From contig NZ_VAHO01000002.1 of the NCBI RefSeq assembly GCF_005796225.1, forward strand, positions 124,001-188,000: 64,000 nt of DNA. Reading direction: 5' to 3'. Under the pieces are notes generated by a model. The model ran no database searches and was not told where the DNA came from. It saw only the letters and a program-made list of their open reading frames with translations. The stretch is from Pseudarthrobacter sp. NamE5 (GTDB lineage Bacteria; Actinomycetota; Actinomycetes; Actinomycetales; Micrococcaceae). Every line of letters begins with the position of its first letter. Positions within the stretch are counted from its first letter, which is position 1. The position numbers and the translations under genes are program-made. Shown here piece after piece: positions 7,828-16,621 of the stretch.

Positions 7828-7957
7828 GAAAGCTCTCCTCTGTGTCGATAACGGTTTTCGTTCCCGTCAACGGTAACGCGGGTCCGCCTATTCCCGGGCA
7901 CCGCCGGCAGCAGGCGCTTCACATGACATCACTCCCGGCCGATGGCATGCTGGAGCC

Positions 7958-8719
7958 ATGTGTGGACGCTATGTGATGGCACGTGCCGTTGGGGACCTCC
8001 TGGCCGAGTTCGACGCCGAGCTTGAGGAGGAGGTGCGCATTCCGCCATCGTGGAATGTAGCGCCAACGGATGATGTCCCGATCGTCCTGGAGCGCCTGGT
8101 GGAGGACGGCCAGGCGCCCAAGCAGGTCCGCCAGCTCCACGTGGCCCGGTGGGGCCTGGTCCCGTCATGGGCCAAGGACCCGGGGATCGGCTCCCGGATG
8201 ATCAACGCCCGCAGTGAATCGGTGCTTGAAAAGCCGGCCTTCCGAAAAGCCATCCAGTCACGCCGCTGCGCCGTACCAGCCGACGGCTACTACGAATGGA
8301 AGCAGGGCCCGGGAAAGTCGAAGCAGCCATACTACGTGCATCCGGGTGAGGGCAAGGGCCTGGTTTTCGCCGGACTCTACGAGTGGTGGAAAGACCCGTC
8401 GTGGCCCGCCGGGGAGCCCGGCGGCTGGGTGCTCTCCACGTCCATCCTCACCACGGACACCCCGCCTCCCGGCAGCGAATCAACAGTCTTTGGAAAACTG
8501 ACTGCCCTCCATGACCGGGTACCGCTGCCCATGGACAAGGCAACGATGCAGGCGTGGCTCGACCCCCAGGCCGACGACGCAGCCAGCCTGGTGGACCTTG
8601 TGCGGGCCGGGGTCAAAGACGTTGCGGCCGACTGGCACGTGGACTCGGTGGGCAAGGAAGTGGGAAACGTGCGGAACAATGGACCGCAGCTGATCCAGCC
8701 TGTGGAAGCGCTCTTCTAG
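7958..8719 (+). CDS. SOS response-associated peptidase (SRAP, YedK/HMCES)
   Basis: A 253-residue SRAP protein. The catalytic Cys2 directly follows the initiator Met (MCGRYV), so the start is certain. Also visible are WNVAPTDDVPIV, the substrate-binding INARSES (about 84-90), the catalytic Glu in DGYYEWK (about 107-113) and the His in TALHDRVPLPM (about 184-194). SRAP proteins form a stable thiazolidine link to abasic sites in single-stranded DNA, shielding them from cleavage. No LexA-type box was found upstream. CATGCT lies 6 nt before the ATG, a weaker variant of the leaderless pattern. Confidence 0.92.
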   Translation: MCGRYVMARAVGDLLAEFDAELEEEVRIPPSWNVAPTDDVPIVLERLVEDGQAPKQVRQLHVARWGLVPSWAKDPGIGSRMINARSESVLEKPAFRKAIQSRRCAVPADGYYEWKQGPGKSKQPYYVHPGEGKGLVFAGLYEWWKDPSWPAGEPGGWVLSTSILTTDTPPPGSESTVFGKLTALHDRVPLPMDKATMQAWLDPQADDAASLVDLVRAGVKDVAADWHVDSVGKEVGNVRNNGPQLIQPVEALF

Positions 8720-8762
8720 CAACCCGGGCTCCAGCAGCCCGGCGAAAGGGGTGGCGAGCGCG

Positions 8763-9185
8763 CTAAACGGTGACTGCGCCGTCGTCGTCCACTGCCCAGG
8801 TGGGGTTGTAGGCCACTTCCCAGCGGAAGCCGTCCGGGTCCGCGAAGTAGCCGCTGTAACCACCCCAGGGCTGGGTGATGGGTTCGGAGACGATCCCTGC
8901 CCCCGCGGCGGCAGCTTCTTCCATGACACGGTCCACGTCCTCCCTGCTGGGAAGGTTGTGGCTGAGCGTAATGCAGGGAACGGCTCCCGGAGGGCTGACC
9001 CCGGCGTCTGCCTGCATCTGGCGCACGTCCCACAGGGAGAGCACCAGTCCGTGGTTTACCTGGATGAACACCACGTCGCCGGGAAGCTCGCGGTGGACAG
9101 GCCAGCCAAGGCCTTCAACATAGAACGCGCGGGATGCGGCAACGCTGCGGACACCTAACGAGATGAAGTCGACTCTGGGCTGCAT
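8763..9185 (-). CDS. VOC-family (glyoxalase/bleomycin-resistance fold) protein
   Basis: A 140-residue vicinal-oxygen-chelate protein with two beta-alpha-beta-beta-beta halves: RVDFISLGVRSVAASRAFYVEGLGWP at the N-terminus and GYSGYFADPDGFRWEVAYNP at the C-terminus. The latter carries the family's 'YF.DPDG...E' metal-site motif. The reaction is unknown. Its ATG lies only 19 bp from the divergent chorismate mutase ATG, and CAGTAT sits 6 nt upstream, overlapping the mutase -10 on the other strand. Confidence 0.85.
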   Translation of the reverse strand: MQPRVDFISLGVRSVAASRAFYVEGLGWPVHRELPGDVVFIQVNHGLVLSLWDVRQMQADAGVSPPGAVPCITLSHNLPSREDVDRVMEEAAAAGAGIVSEPITQPWGGYSGYFADPDGFRWEVAYNPTWAVDDDGAVTV

Positions 9186-9191
9186 GGTTCG

Positions 9192-9198
9192 ATACTGT
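9192..9198. promoter_or_regulatory. Shared bidirectional -10 element (VOC gene / chorismate mutase)
   Basis: The 19-bp gap between the two divergent start codons reads 6 + 7 + 6 bases around ATACTGT. On the plus strand TACTGT (9193-9198) is 6 nt from the chorismate mutase ATG. On the minus strand CAGTAT (9197-9192) is 6 nt from the VOC ATG. One near-symmetric hexamer therefore seems to direct leaderless transcription both ways. No Shine-Dalgarno is available for either gene. Confidence 0.55.
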
Positions 9199-9204
9199 CA
9201 GACG

Positions 9205-9525
9205 ATGGCGACAATTCAAGGGAACGACCGGGATGCTTTGGCCGACAAAGAACAGCTCGCTGCCGTCCGGATTGCTGTGGATGAGGTGGATGACCAGATT
9301 GTCACCCTCATTGCCCGCCGCGAGCGGCTGATAAGGATAGCCGGAACCCTGAAGGGCGACGACGCGGAGGTCCGGGCTCCGGGCCGCGTGGAGCGGATCA
9401 TCGAACACGTCCGCTCAGCCGCCGAAAAGAAGGACATCGATCCGGACATCGTGGAGTCCACGTACCGGGCAATGATCTCCGGCTTTATCGAACTCGAACT
9501 GCGGGTCCACAAAGAGACCAAATGA
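9205..9525 (+). CDS. Chorismate mutase (AroQ class, monofunctional)
   Basis: A 106-residue AroQ-fold chorismate mutase. It shows the helical pattern AVRIAVDEVDDQIVTLIARRERLIRIAG (active-site Arg and the conserved D.. I..L...R), then VRAPGRVERIIEHVRSAA and the final SGFIELEL helix. It converts chorismate to prephenate for Phe and Tyr synthesis; an isochorismate-pyruvate lyase role cannot be excluded by sequence alone. There is no signal peptide, so it is cytosolic. The start at 9205 was chosen because of the TACTGT-N6-ATG promoter; the upstream ATG at 9163 would overlap the VOC gene. Confidence 0.85.
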   Translation: MATIQGNDRDALADKEQLAAVRIAVDEVDDQIVTLIARRERLIRIAGTLKGDDAEVRAPGRVERIIEHVRSAAEKKDIDPDIVESTYRAMISGFIELELRVHKETK

Positions 9526-9543
9526 CCCGCCGTCCAGGGGGCC

Positions 9544-9933
9544 CTACAGGGCTTCCTCTACCGGGACCCCCGACTGGTATTCCCGCCCGTCTGCCTCGCT
9601 GAAGGCAGACATGACATGGACTTGGCCAAGGCCCTCAATGGCCGTAAGCGGAAAGTGGCCGGTGATCCTGTTCTCCGAGTGGGATACTCCGGAAAGATCA
9701 TAGTTCTCTTCCGTGCCCTGTTCACGGTTGAACGAGTAGAAGGCGATAGCCTCCCCGTTCATAAACTCAATGCACAGGCGCCGCTGCGTTGAATAGTCAG
9801 GCGTGGCGCCGACCAGGCCCACCACATAGGCGCCCGATCCCGGAATGGTGCCGTCAATATCGAACGTTGCCACCAGGGTAGAGTCCTGGGCCTTGATTTG
9901 TGCCTGCCTAAGGAGTGCGTCTTGGGTATCCAT
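9544..9933 (-). CDS. Hypothetical protein, no recognised family
   Basis: A 129-residue acidic protein that I do not recognise. It has no signal peptide or membrane segment. The composition suggests a beta-rich fold: LVATFDIDGTIPGSGAYVVGLVG, then RRLCIEFMNGEAIAFYSF and NRITGHFPLTAIEGLGQVHVMSAFS. The FDIDGT string recalls HAD phosphatase motif I, but no other HAD motif follows, so I do not call it one. It is divergent from the DUF6504-dnaE2 unit. The coding frame is supported by codon pattern and lack of any competing frame. Confidence 0.6.
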   Translation of the reverse strand: MDTQDALLRQAQIKAQDSTLVATFDIDGTIPGSGAYVVGLVGATPDYSTQRRLCIEFMNGEAIAFYSFNREQGTEENYDLSGVSHSENRITGHFPLTAIEGLGQVHVMSAFSEADGREYQSGVPVEEAL

Positions 9934-10009
9934 GGCACAATCCTGCTCCCTGCCTCACTGTCCGTCCACCCCTTTGATCCTTGTCTGGGCTTTACCCGTA
10001 CAGGCGCGC

Positions 10010-10039
10010 TAGACTGGAAGCATTCGAACAAGTATTCGA
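10010..10039 (+). promoter_or_regulatory. SOS-type promoter/operator of the DUF6504-dnaE2 unit (LexA box)
   Basis: TAGACT (10010-10015) is a good -10. Just downstream, TCGAACAAGTATTCGA (10024-10039) matches 11 of 12 defined positions of the actinobacterial LexA box TCGAAC-N4-GTTCGA, the one difference being A for G. The flanks extend the dyad (ATTCGAA...TTCGAAT). A box over the predicted transcription start is a standard repressor position. The gene downstream is a damage-tolerance polymerase, which fits. Confidence 0.8.
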
Positions 10040-10069
10040 ATACTTTGAGGACCAAATCAGGGAGGCGCC

Positions 10070-10405
10070 ATGGGGATGTTCACTGAATCCGTGGATGTCG
10101 TCTGCAATCCTGAGGGGCAGCCCCAAAGCCTGGTGTGGGCAGGAATGTCCTATTCAGTCTGCGCTGAACCTGTTAGATGGTATGAACGCCGGCAATGGTG
10201 GGCGGAAGAAAGCCGGGCGCCGCTGGGCAGCGGTCCCGGACTTGTTGACCACGAAATCTGGCGCGTCCAGGTTGTCCTGTCCCAGGCCGGGCTGGATGGT
10301 GGCGCGGCTGATGAACCCTTGACCCTTGACCTCACCCGGCAAATCCGCAGCGGCCGCTGGCGGCTCCTTCGGATCCATGACGCGCTACGGCCAAAAACAG
10401 CATGA
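10070..10405 (+). CDS. DUF6504 family protein
   Basis: A 111-residue protein of the DUF6504 type, recognisable by the beginning MFTESVDV, PQSLVWAG..Y.V, W...R.WW and EIWRVQV, and its position in front of a dnaE2-type polymerase. In other actinobacteria as I recall, this family accompanies imuB and dnaE2 in the translesion cassette; its role is unknown, perhaps an accessory of the polymerase. AGGGAGG (10059-10065) precedes the ATG. Its last codons overlap the dnaE2 ATG (ATGA), so translation is coupled. Confidence 0.75.
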   Translation: MGMFTESVDVVCNPEGQPQSLVWAGMSYSVCAEPVRWYERRQWWAEESRAPLGSGPGLVDHEIWRVQVVLSQAGLDGGAADEPLTLDLTRQIRSGRWRLLRIHDALRPKTA

Positions 10406-13400
10406 GCTTCACCCATCTTCACGTTTCCACTGCCTTCAGCGCCCACTATGGAGTCTCCTGGCCAGAAGAACTGGCCAGGGCAGCAGCCGCCCACGGTTCA
10501 ACTGCGCTCGCCTGCACTGACAGGGACGGCCTGTATGGAACCATCAAGCACCTGAAGGCCTGCAGGGAGGCGGGTATCGACCCCATTGTGGGGGTTGACC
10601 TTGCAGTGTTTGACGACGACGGCGACCACCGCACCCAGTTGGCGGGCAGGGTGGTGGTGCTGGCCCGGGGCAACAACAACGGGGCAGGATACCGTGCCCT
10701 CTGCCGCCTGGTCTCCGATGCCCATGCGCGCACCACAGGCAAGTCCGGGGGAGCGGTTCCGGTGGCCGTCACCCGGGCCGAACTTGCGTCACGAACCCTT
10801 GACCCGCAAACCCTCAAGCCCGTTTTGACTGTCCTGATCGGGCCGGATTCCGACGTCGGCAGGGCCATGGGAGGTCGCCGCTACCTTCGTCCCCGGACCC
10901 TTTTCAAGCGATGGCTGGACTCCATGCCGGCAGGAACGCTGGTAGCCGAGACAGTCTCCCAGCTCAGCGCACCAGGGAAGCCATTAAGCACAGCCCACGC
11001 TGTCCGCATGCTGAAGCTGGCCGAAGAGCACCATATTCCGGCCATCCTGACCAACGCCGTCAGGTATTGCGCTGCAGACGGGGCACCCACCGCCGATGTG
11101 CTCGATTCAGCCCGCACCCTGAAATCCCTTCCTGAACTTGCCGGTGAACCCCTGCTCCAGCCCACCGGCCAGGGTTGGCTTAAATCCCCCGATGAGATGC
11201 TCCGGCTTGGAAAGGAAATCATTGCTGCGGCAGGTTATGGCGCGGCTGACCTCAAACAGCTGATGGCACAGACCGAGGCGCTCGCGGACCTTTGCCGAAT
11301 CGATCCGGTCTCCGATATGGGGTGGAGGCAGCCGGTGGTGCCTGAAGCTTCCGTCATCGGGATCAGCCAGGATCCGCACCTGGAACTGGTCCAGCGCTGC
11401 CAGGCAGGAGTTATTAGGAGGTTCCCGGGGATCAGGGGGGCTGAGGCCACGGCCATGCTTGCCCGGCTGGACCACGAACTCGGCATCATCAGGAAGCTGG
11501 GCTTTTCCTCCTACTTCCTGACAGTCGCAGAAGTATCACGCATGATCCAGGACATGGGAGTGCGTGCAGCCGCCCGGGGTTCCGGTGCCTCAAGCCTGGT
11601 CAACTATTTGATGGATGTCAGCCATGTGAACCCGCTGCAGCATGACCTGATCTTCGAACGCTTCCTTTCCCAGGACCGTGCAACCCTTCCGGACATCGAC
11701 ATTGACGTCGAAAGCGCTGAGCGGCACAACGTCTACCACCGCATTTTTGAACGTTTCGGTGCCGAACGGGTCACGTTGATGAGCATGCAGAACGGCTACC
11801 GTGCCAGGGGAGCCGTCAGGGATGCCGGAATGGCGCTGGGCATGGACGACGGCGAGGTGGGGGAGATTGCCAAGCAGTTGTGGCGGTTTTCGGCGCGGAA
11901 ATTCCGCGAGGCGCTCCAGGAGAAACCCGAGCTCCGGGAATTTGCCGGCCGGGTGGAACAGCGGGACGTGCACGGGAACCAGCAGCTCGACCTGCTGGTT
12001 GACCTGACGGAACGCCTGGACAGGCTGCCCCGCCACATTTCGATGCATCCCTGCGGTGTGATCCTGGGCGATGCAACCCTCCTGGACCGTACACCTGTGC
12101 AGCCGAGCGGACTGGGCCTTCCCATGAGCCAGTTCGACAAGCACGATATGGACCCCATGGGCATGCTTAAGCTCGACGTCCTGGGTGTCAGGATGCAAAG
12201 CGCCATGGCCTTTGCCGTCCGGGAAATCATCCGCATCCATCCCTCAAAGAAGGAAGTGGTGGCTGCCGGCAGGCATTCGCCCGGCCCTGACAGTGCCGGG
12301 CCGGACTACATTGCTGACAACGGACACATCGATCTCAATGCCGTCCCACTGGATGACGAAGCCACCTTCGAACTCATCAGGAGCACCCATACGCTGGGAT
12401 GCTTCCAGATCGAATCCCCTGGCCAGCGTGAACTGATCGGCAAGATGGCCCCCAGGGAGTTCAACGACCTCATCATCGATATTTCGCTGTTCCGGCCAGG
12501 GCCCATGAAGTCGGACATGGTCCGGCCCTTTCTGGAACACCGGCACGGTTTTTCCCCCGAGGTGTACCCGCATCCCCTGCTGAAGCCGGTGCTGAAGGAA
12601 ACCCACGGGGTGACTGTTTTCCATGAACAGATCCTGAGGACCCTCGACGTCATGACCGGGTGTGGGCTGGCAAAGGCTGATGAGTTCCGCAGGGCTTTGA
12701 GCAATGAGGTGGGGGAGTCCCAGGTTGAGGAGTTTTTCAGGCGGGAGGCTAAAGCGAAGGGTTTCCCGCCTGACGTTGTTGACAAGGTCTGGGACACTTT
12801 GAAGTCCTTTGCCAGCTTCGGATTCTGCAAAGCGCATGGTGCCGCCTTTGCCGTCCCCACCTACCAGTCCGCCTGGCTGAAGGCGCACCACCCTGAGGCT
12901 TTCCTTGCCGGGCTGTGGGAGCACGATCCGGGCATGTACCCCAAACGGCTGCTGGTCGCGGAAGCCCGGCGCCTTGGCATTCCGATCCTGCCGTTGGACA
13001 TCAACCGCAGCAAGGCGGAATACCGGGTGGAGCGGATCGAGGAAGGCCAGGACACAGGAAAGCTGGGTATAAGGCTGAGTCTGAGCGGCATATACGGATT
13101 GTCGGCAACCGAGCTGAAGCGGATTGTTGCGGGCCAGCCCTACGACTCTCTGGCGGACCTCCGGGCACGATCAAGAATCAGCAAGCCCAGTATCAGGCGG
13201 CTTGCCCAGCTGGGGGCTTTTGACTCCCTGCACCGGGAAACAGGAGGAACTGCCAACCGGGCCGACCTCGTCCATCACCTGCAGAAGCTCCAGGTTTCCG
13301 GCAGTGGGCGGAAGGGAGTGGAGGTCCTTGAGGGTCAGCTGTCCCTGCCGCTGGGTGATGTTGAGCTGCGCAACGTCAAACCCGGGTTGCCGGCGCCTTC

Positions 13401-13890
13401 GTTGGTGGACAATGTCCGTGCCGAGCTTGACCTGATGGCAGTTGACGTCAGCAGCCACCTGATGGATAGCCACCGGCCCATGCTCAACAGGCTGGGAGTT
13501 ACCACCGCGGACAAACTCCTGGGCCTGCGCAACGGGACCGAAGTTTTGGTGGCCGGGGTGCGCGTGGCAACCCAAACGCCACCCATGCGCGGCGGCAAAA
13601 GGGTGGTTTTCATCAGCATCGACGACGGCACCGGCTGCATCGATTCGGTTTTCTTCCACGAGGCGCAGGAAAAGGCCGGGATGCTCCTGTTTGGCACCCG
13701 GCTGCTGCTGATTAGAGGCACTACCCGGCGGACAGGCCCGCGGGGAATCAGCCTGAGCGCGAGCATGGCCTGGGACCTGAGCCAAACAGATACCCTGCCT
13801 CTCCAGGATTCCCGGCAGCAGGAACCCACGGGCAGCCATCCACTTGACGGAATCATTAGGAGCCTTGCCATTACCGGGTTCAGCGGCTGA
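10402..13890 (+). CDS. dnaE2: Error-prone DNA polymerase III alpha-type (DnaE2-like)
   Basis: A 1162-residue C-family DNA polymerase. It has an N-terminal PHP domain (THLHVSTAFSAHYG, with changes from the metal-binding HxH pattern of active PHP domains), the catalytic aspartates in LPDIDIDVES (about 430-436) and LKLDVLGV (about 590), the FGFCKAHGAAFA..YQSAWLK palm/fingers block (about 807), and a C-terminal OB fold (about 1040-1110). It lacks the tau-binding tail of replicative DnaE1. The LexA box and coupled DUF6504 gene indicate SOS-induced translesion synthesis. No imuA or imuB gene is present next to it, unlike the common cassette. Annotation pipelines may call it DNA polymerase III subunit alpha. 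Confidence 0.88.
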   Translation: MSFTHLHVSTAFSAHYGVSWPEELARAAAAHGSTALACTDRDGLYGTIKHLKACREAGIDPIVGVDLAVFDDDGDHRTQLAGRVVVLARGNNNGAGYRALCRLVSDAHARTTGKSGGAVPVAVTRAELASRTLDPQTLKPVLTVLIGPDSDVGRAMGGRRYLRPRTLFKRWLDSMPAGTLVAETVSQLSAPGKPLSTAHAVRMLKLAEEHHIPAILTNAVRYCAADGAPTADVLDSARTLKSLPELAGEPLLQPTGQGWLKSPDEMLRLGKEIIAAAGYGAADLKQLMAQTEALADLCRIDPVSDMGWRQPVVPEASVIGISQDPHLELVQRCQAGVIRRFPGIRGAEATAMLARLDHELGIIRKLGFSSYFLTVAEVSRMIQDMGVRAAARGSGASSLVNYLMDVSHVNPLQHDLIFERFLSQDRATLPDIDIDVESAERHNVYHRIFERFGAERVTLMSMQNGYRARGAVRDAGMALGMDDGEVGEIAKQLWRFSARKFREALQEKPELREFAGRVEQRDVHGNQQLDLLVDLTERLDRLPRHISMHPCGVILGDATLLDRTPVQPSGLGLPMSQFDKHDMDPMGMLKLDVLGVRMQSAMAFAVREIIRIHPSKKEVVAAGRHSPGPDSAGPDYIADNGHIDLNAVPLDDEATFELIRSTHTLGCFQIESPGQRELIGKMAPREFNDLIIDISLFRPGPMKSDMVRPFLEHRHGFSPEVYPHPLLKPVLKETHGVTVFHEQILRTLDVMTGCGLAKADEFRRALSNEVGESQVEEFFRREAKAKGFPPDVVDKVWDTLKSFASFGFCKAHGAAFAVPTYQSAWLKAHHPEAFLAGLWEHDPGMYPKRLLVAEARRLGIPILPLDINRSKAEYRVERIEEGQDTGKLGIRLSLSGIYGLSATELKRIVAGQPYDSLADLRARSRISKPSIRRLAQLGAFDSLHRETGGTANRADLVHHLQKLQVSGSGRKGVEVLEGQLSLPLGDVELRNVKPGLPAPSLVDNVRAELDLMAVDVSSHLMDSHRPMLNRLGVTTADKLLGLRNGTEVLVAGVRVATQTPPMRGGKRVVFISIDDGTGCIDSVFFHEAQEKAGMLLFGTRLLLIRGTTRRTGPRGISLSASMAWDLSQTDTLPLQDSRQQEPTGSHPLDGIIRSLAITGFSG

Positions 13891-14005
13891 TCCCCCCGTG
13901 CGCGCGTTGGTCGGGCCTGAACGGAACCGATAGCATTGACGATGGCTGGCTGTGGTCCCCGTACGCCACAAGCTATGAAGCCTAAACTTTGAATAGGAGA
14001 CACCC

Positions 14006-16015
14006 GTGTCAGATGCCCAGCAGATCACCCTTCTCGTCGATGGCGAAGAAACCAAGGTGACTACCGGGACAACCGGTGCGGAACTCTTCTTTGAGCGCCG
14101 TGAAGTTGTTGTGGCCCGTGTCAACGGCGAGCTGAAGGACCTGGACCAGGAGCTGCCGGAAGGCGCAGAGGTTGAGGGCGTGACCATCGATTCCGCTGAC
14201 GGACTGAACGTGCTCCGGCACTCAACCGCCCACGTCATGGCCCAGGCTGTGCAGCAGCTGCGCCCGGACGCCAAGCTGGGCATTGGCCCGTACATCACAG
14301 ACGGTTTCTACTTCGATTTCGACGTTGCCGAGCCCTTCACCCCGGAGGACCTCAAAACCCTCGAAAAGATGATGCAGAAGATCATCAACCAGAACCAGAG
14401 GTTCGTCCGCCGCGTGGTGAATGAGGATGAAGCCCGCGAAGCCATGAAGAACGAGCCCTACAAGCTCGAACTCCTGGCCAAGAAGAATGACGCCGCCGAA
14501 GCCGGTGAAGGCGTCAATGTCGAGGTCGGTGCCGGCGACATCACCATCTACGACAACGTGGAGCGCAAGGACGGAACCACAGTTTGGTGCGACCTCTGCC
14601 GCGGGCCGCACCTGCCCAATACCAAGCTCATCTCCAACGCCTTCGCACTGACCCGCTCATCCTCCGCCTACTGGCTGGGCAACCAGAAAAACCAGCAGCT
14701 GCAGCGGATCTACGGTACAGCCTGGCCCACCAAGGAGGCCCTCAAGGCCTACCAGGAGCGAATCGCCGAGGCAGAACGGCGTGACCACCGCAAGCTTGGC
14801 TCCGAGCTGGACCTGTTCTCCTTCCCGGACGAGCTCGGCTCAGGCCTGCCCGTGTTCCACCCCAAGGGCGGGATCATCCGCAAGGCGATGGAGGACTACT
14901 CCCGCCAGCGCCACGTCCAAGCAGGCTACGAGTTCGTTTACACCCCCCACATCACCAAGGGCCACCTCTACGAGGTTTCAGGCCACCTTGACTGGTACCG
15001 GGACGGCATGTTCCCGGCGATGCACGTTGACGCCGAACTCAACGACGACGGCACCGTGCGCAAGCCCGGCCAGGACTACTACCTGAAGCCGATGAACTGC
15101 CCGATGCACAACCTGATCTTCCGCTCCCGCGGACGCTCCTACCGCGAACTGCCCCTGCGCCTCTTCGAGTTCGGTTCTGTTTACCGGTATGAGAAGTCGG
15201 GCGTGGTGCATGGCCTCACCCGCGTTCGCGGCATGACACAGGACGACGCCCACATCTACTGCACCCGCGAGCAGATGAAGGACGAGCTGACCAAGACGCT
15301 GACCTTCGTCCTGGACCTGCTCAAGGACTACGGGCTCAACGACTTCTACCTGGAACTGTCCACCAAGGACCCGGAGAAGTACGTGGGCGACGACGCCACC
15401 TGGGAGGAAGCCACCAGGACCCTCGCCGAGGTGGCGCAGGAGTCAGGACTGGAGCTCGTGCCGGATCCGGGCGGAGCAGCCTTCTACGGCCCCAAAATCT
15501 CGGTGCAGGCCAAGGACGCGCTGGGGCGCACATGGCAGATGTCCACCATCCAGCTGGACTTCAACCTGCCTGAACGCTTCGAACTGGAGTTCCAGGCCGC
15601 CGACGGGAGCCGCCAGCGTCCCGTGATGATCCACCGGGCGCTTTTCGGGTCCGTGGAGCGGTTCATGGGCGTTCTTACAGAGCACTACGCCGGCGCCTTC
15701 CCTGCCTGGCTCGCTCCCGTCCAGGTGGTGGGCATCCCGGTGGCGGAAACCTTCAACGAGTACATGTTCGACGTCGTGGACCAGCTGAAGGCAGCCGGTA
15801 TCCGTGCCGAGGTGGACATCTCCTCAGACAGGTTCCCGAAGAAGATCCGCACCGCCAGCAAGGACAAGATCCCGTTCGTGTTGATCGCCGGAGGTGACGA
15901 CGCCGAGGCAGGCGCTGTCTCCTTCCGCTTCCGGGATGGAAGCCAGGACAACGGGGTGCCGGTGGCAGAGGCAGTCAAGCGGATAACGGAAGCCGTCCGT
16001 AACCGGACCAGCTAG
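14006..16015 (+). CDS. thrS: Threonyl-tRNA synthetase
   Basis: A 669-residue class II synthetase charging tRNA-Thr. Domains in order: TGS (1-65), the editing domain with [10 protein letters not shown] (about 72-81) and the zinc/His motif of HxxxH..C, then the catalytic core with motif 2 around [20 protein letters not shown] and the zinc-binding MNCPMHN, and the C-terminal anticodon-binding domain starting near WLAPVQV. The start is a GTG 8 nt after AGGAG. The leader of 115 nt carries no T-box motif. It is the first gene of thrS-HIT-pgsA, with 18 nt before the next gene. Confidence 0.97.
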   Translation: MSDAQQITLLVDGEETKVTTGTTGAELFFERREVVVARVNGELKDLDQELPEGAEVEGVTIDSADGLNVLRHSTAHVMAQAVQQLRPDAKLGIGPYITDGFYFDFDVAEPFTPEDLKTLEKMMQKIINQNQRFVRRVVNEDEAREAMKNEPYKLELLAKKNDAAEAGEGVNVEVGAGDITIYDNVERKDGTTVWCDLCRGPHLPNTKLISNAFALTRSSSAYWLGNQKNQQLQRIYGTAWPTKEALKAYQERIAEAERRDHRKLGSELDLFSFPDELGSGLPVFHPKGGIIRKAMEDYSRQRHVQAGYEFVYTPHITKGHLYEVSGHLDWYRDGMFPAMHVDAELNDDGTVRKPGQDYYLKPMNCPMHNLIFRSRGRSYRELPLRLFEFGSVYRYEKSGVVHGLTRVRGMTQDDAHIYCTREQMKDELTKTLTFVLDLLKDYGLNDFYLELSTKDPEKYVGDDATWEEATRTLAEVAQESGLELVPDPGGAAFYGPKISVQAKDALGRTWQMSTIQLDFNLPERFELEFQAADGSRQRPVMIHRALFGSVERFMGVLTEHYAGAFPAWLAPVQVVGIPVAETFNEYMFDVVDQLKAAGIRAEVDISSDRFPKKIRTASKDKIPFVLIAGGDDAEAGAVSFRFRDGSQDNGVPVAEAVKRITEAVRNRTS

Positions 16016-16033
16016 CGGAAACGGAACAGCACC

Positions 16034-16621
16034 GTGCAGGAGAACACAGGCGCAGGTTATCCAGGGGATGCCGGCGTTACCGACGACTTTGACCTCGCCG
16101 GTGTCCCGGACGCCTTCCAGCGCCTGTGGACTCCGCACCGCCTGGCGTACATCAAGGGCGGGCAGCACCAGTTCAAAAATGAAAACGACTGCCCCTTCTG
16201 CGTCGGCCCGGCAAGGACGGACGAGGAAGCCCTCATCGTCCACCGCGGAAAGACCTGCTACGTGGTGCTGAACCTGTTTCCCTATAATCCCGGCCACCTC
16301 CTGGTGTGCCCGTACCGGCACATTCCCGACTACACCGACCTGACGGCCGATGAAACCCTTGAGTTCGCTGACCTCACGCAGACGGCGATGCGGGTCCTGC
16401 GGAAAGTGGCCAACCCGGGCGGCTTCAACCTGGGTATGAACCAGGGCGTGGTGGGTGGGGCAGGCATCGCCGCCCACCTGCACCAGCACATCGTTCCGCG
16501 CTGGGGCGGCGACGGGAACTTCTTCCCCATCATCGCCCAAACCAAGGCCATCACGCAGACCCTCGACGAGGTCCGCCAACAGGTGGCCGACGCCTGGCCT
16601 GGGGAGACGGATGCTCAATAG
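16034..16621 (+). CDS. HIT-domain nucleotide hydrolase
   Basis: A 195-residue HIT-superfamily protein. The histidine triad reads HLHQHIVPRW (about 157-166), and CPFC (about 55-58) is a zinc-type motif typical of the actinobacterial branch that sits in front of pgsA. These enzymes act on AP4A-like or phosphoramidate nucleotides; the physiological substrate is unknown. The start is a GTG 19 nt after thrS. It overlaps the pgsA gene by 11 nt, as expected for coupled translation in this conserved order. Confidence 0.9.
   Translation: MQENTGAGYPGDAGVTDDFDLAGVPDAFQRLWTPHRLAYIKGGQHQFKNENDCPFCVGPARTDEEALIVHRGKTCYVVLNLFPYNPGHLLVCPYRHIPDYTDLTADETLEFADLTQTAMRVLRKVANPGGFNLGMNQGVVGGAGIAAHLHQHIVPRWGGDGNFFPIIAQTKAITQTLDEVRQQVADAWPGETDAQ

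Noticed and set aside
9544..9933. HAD phosphatase call for the hypothetical protein from the FDIDGT string
   Set aside because: The motif is displaced and none of the other HAD motifs follows; the surrounding sequence looks beta-rich.
13891..14005. T-box leader for thrS (and similarly hisS, aspS, alaS)
   Set aside because: No T-box sequence (TGGNACCGCG type) or specifier-loop stem is present; the leaders are short.
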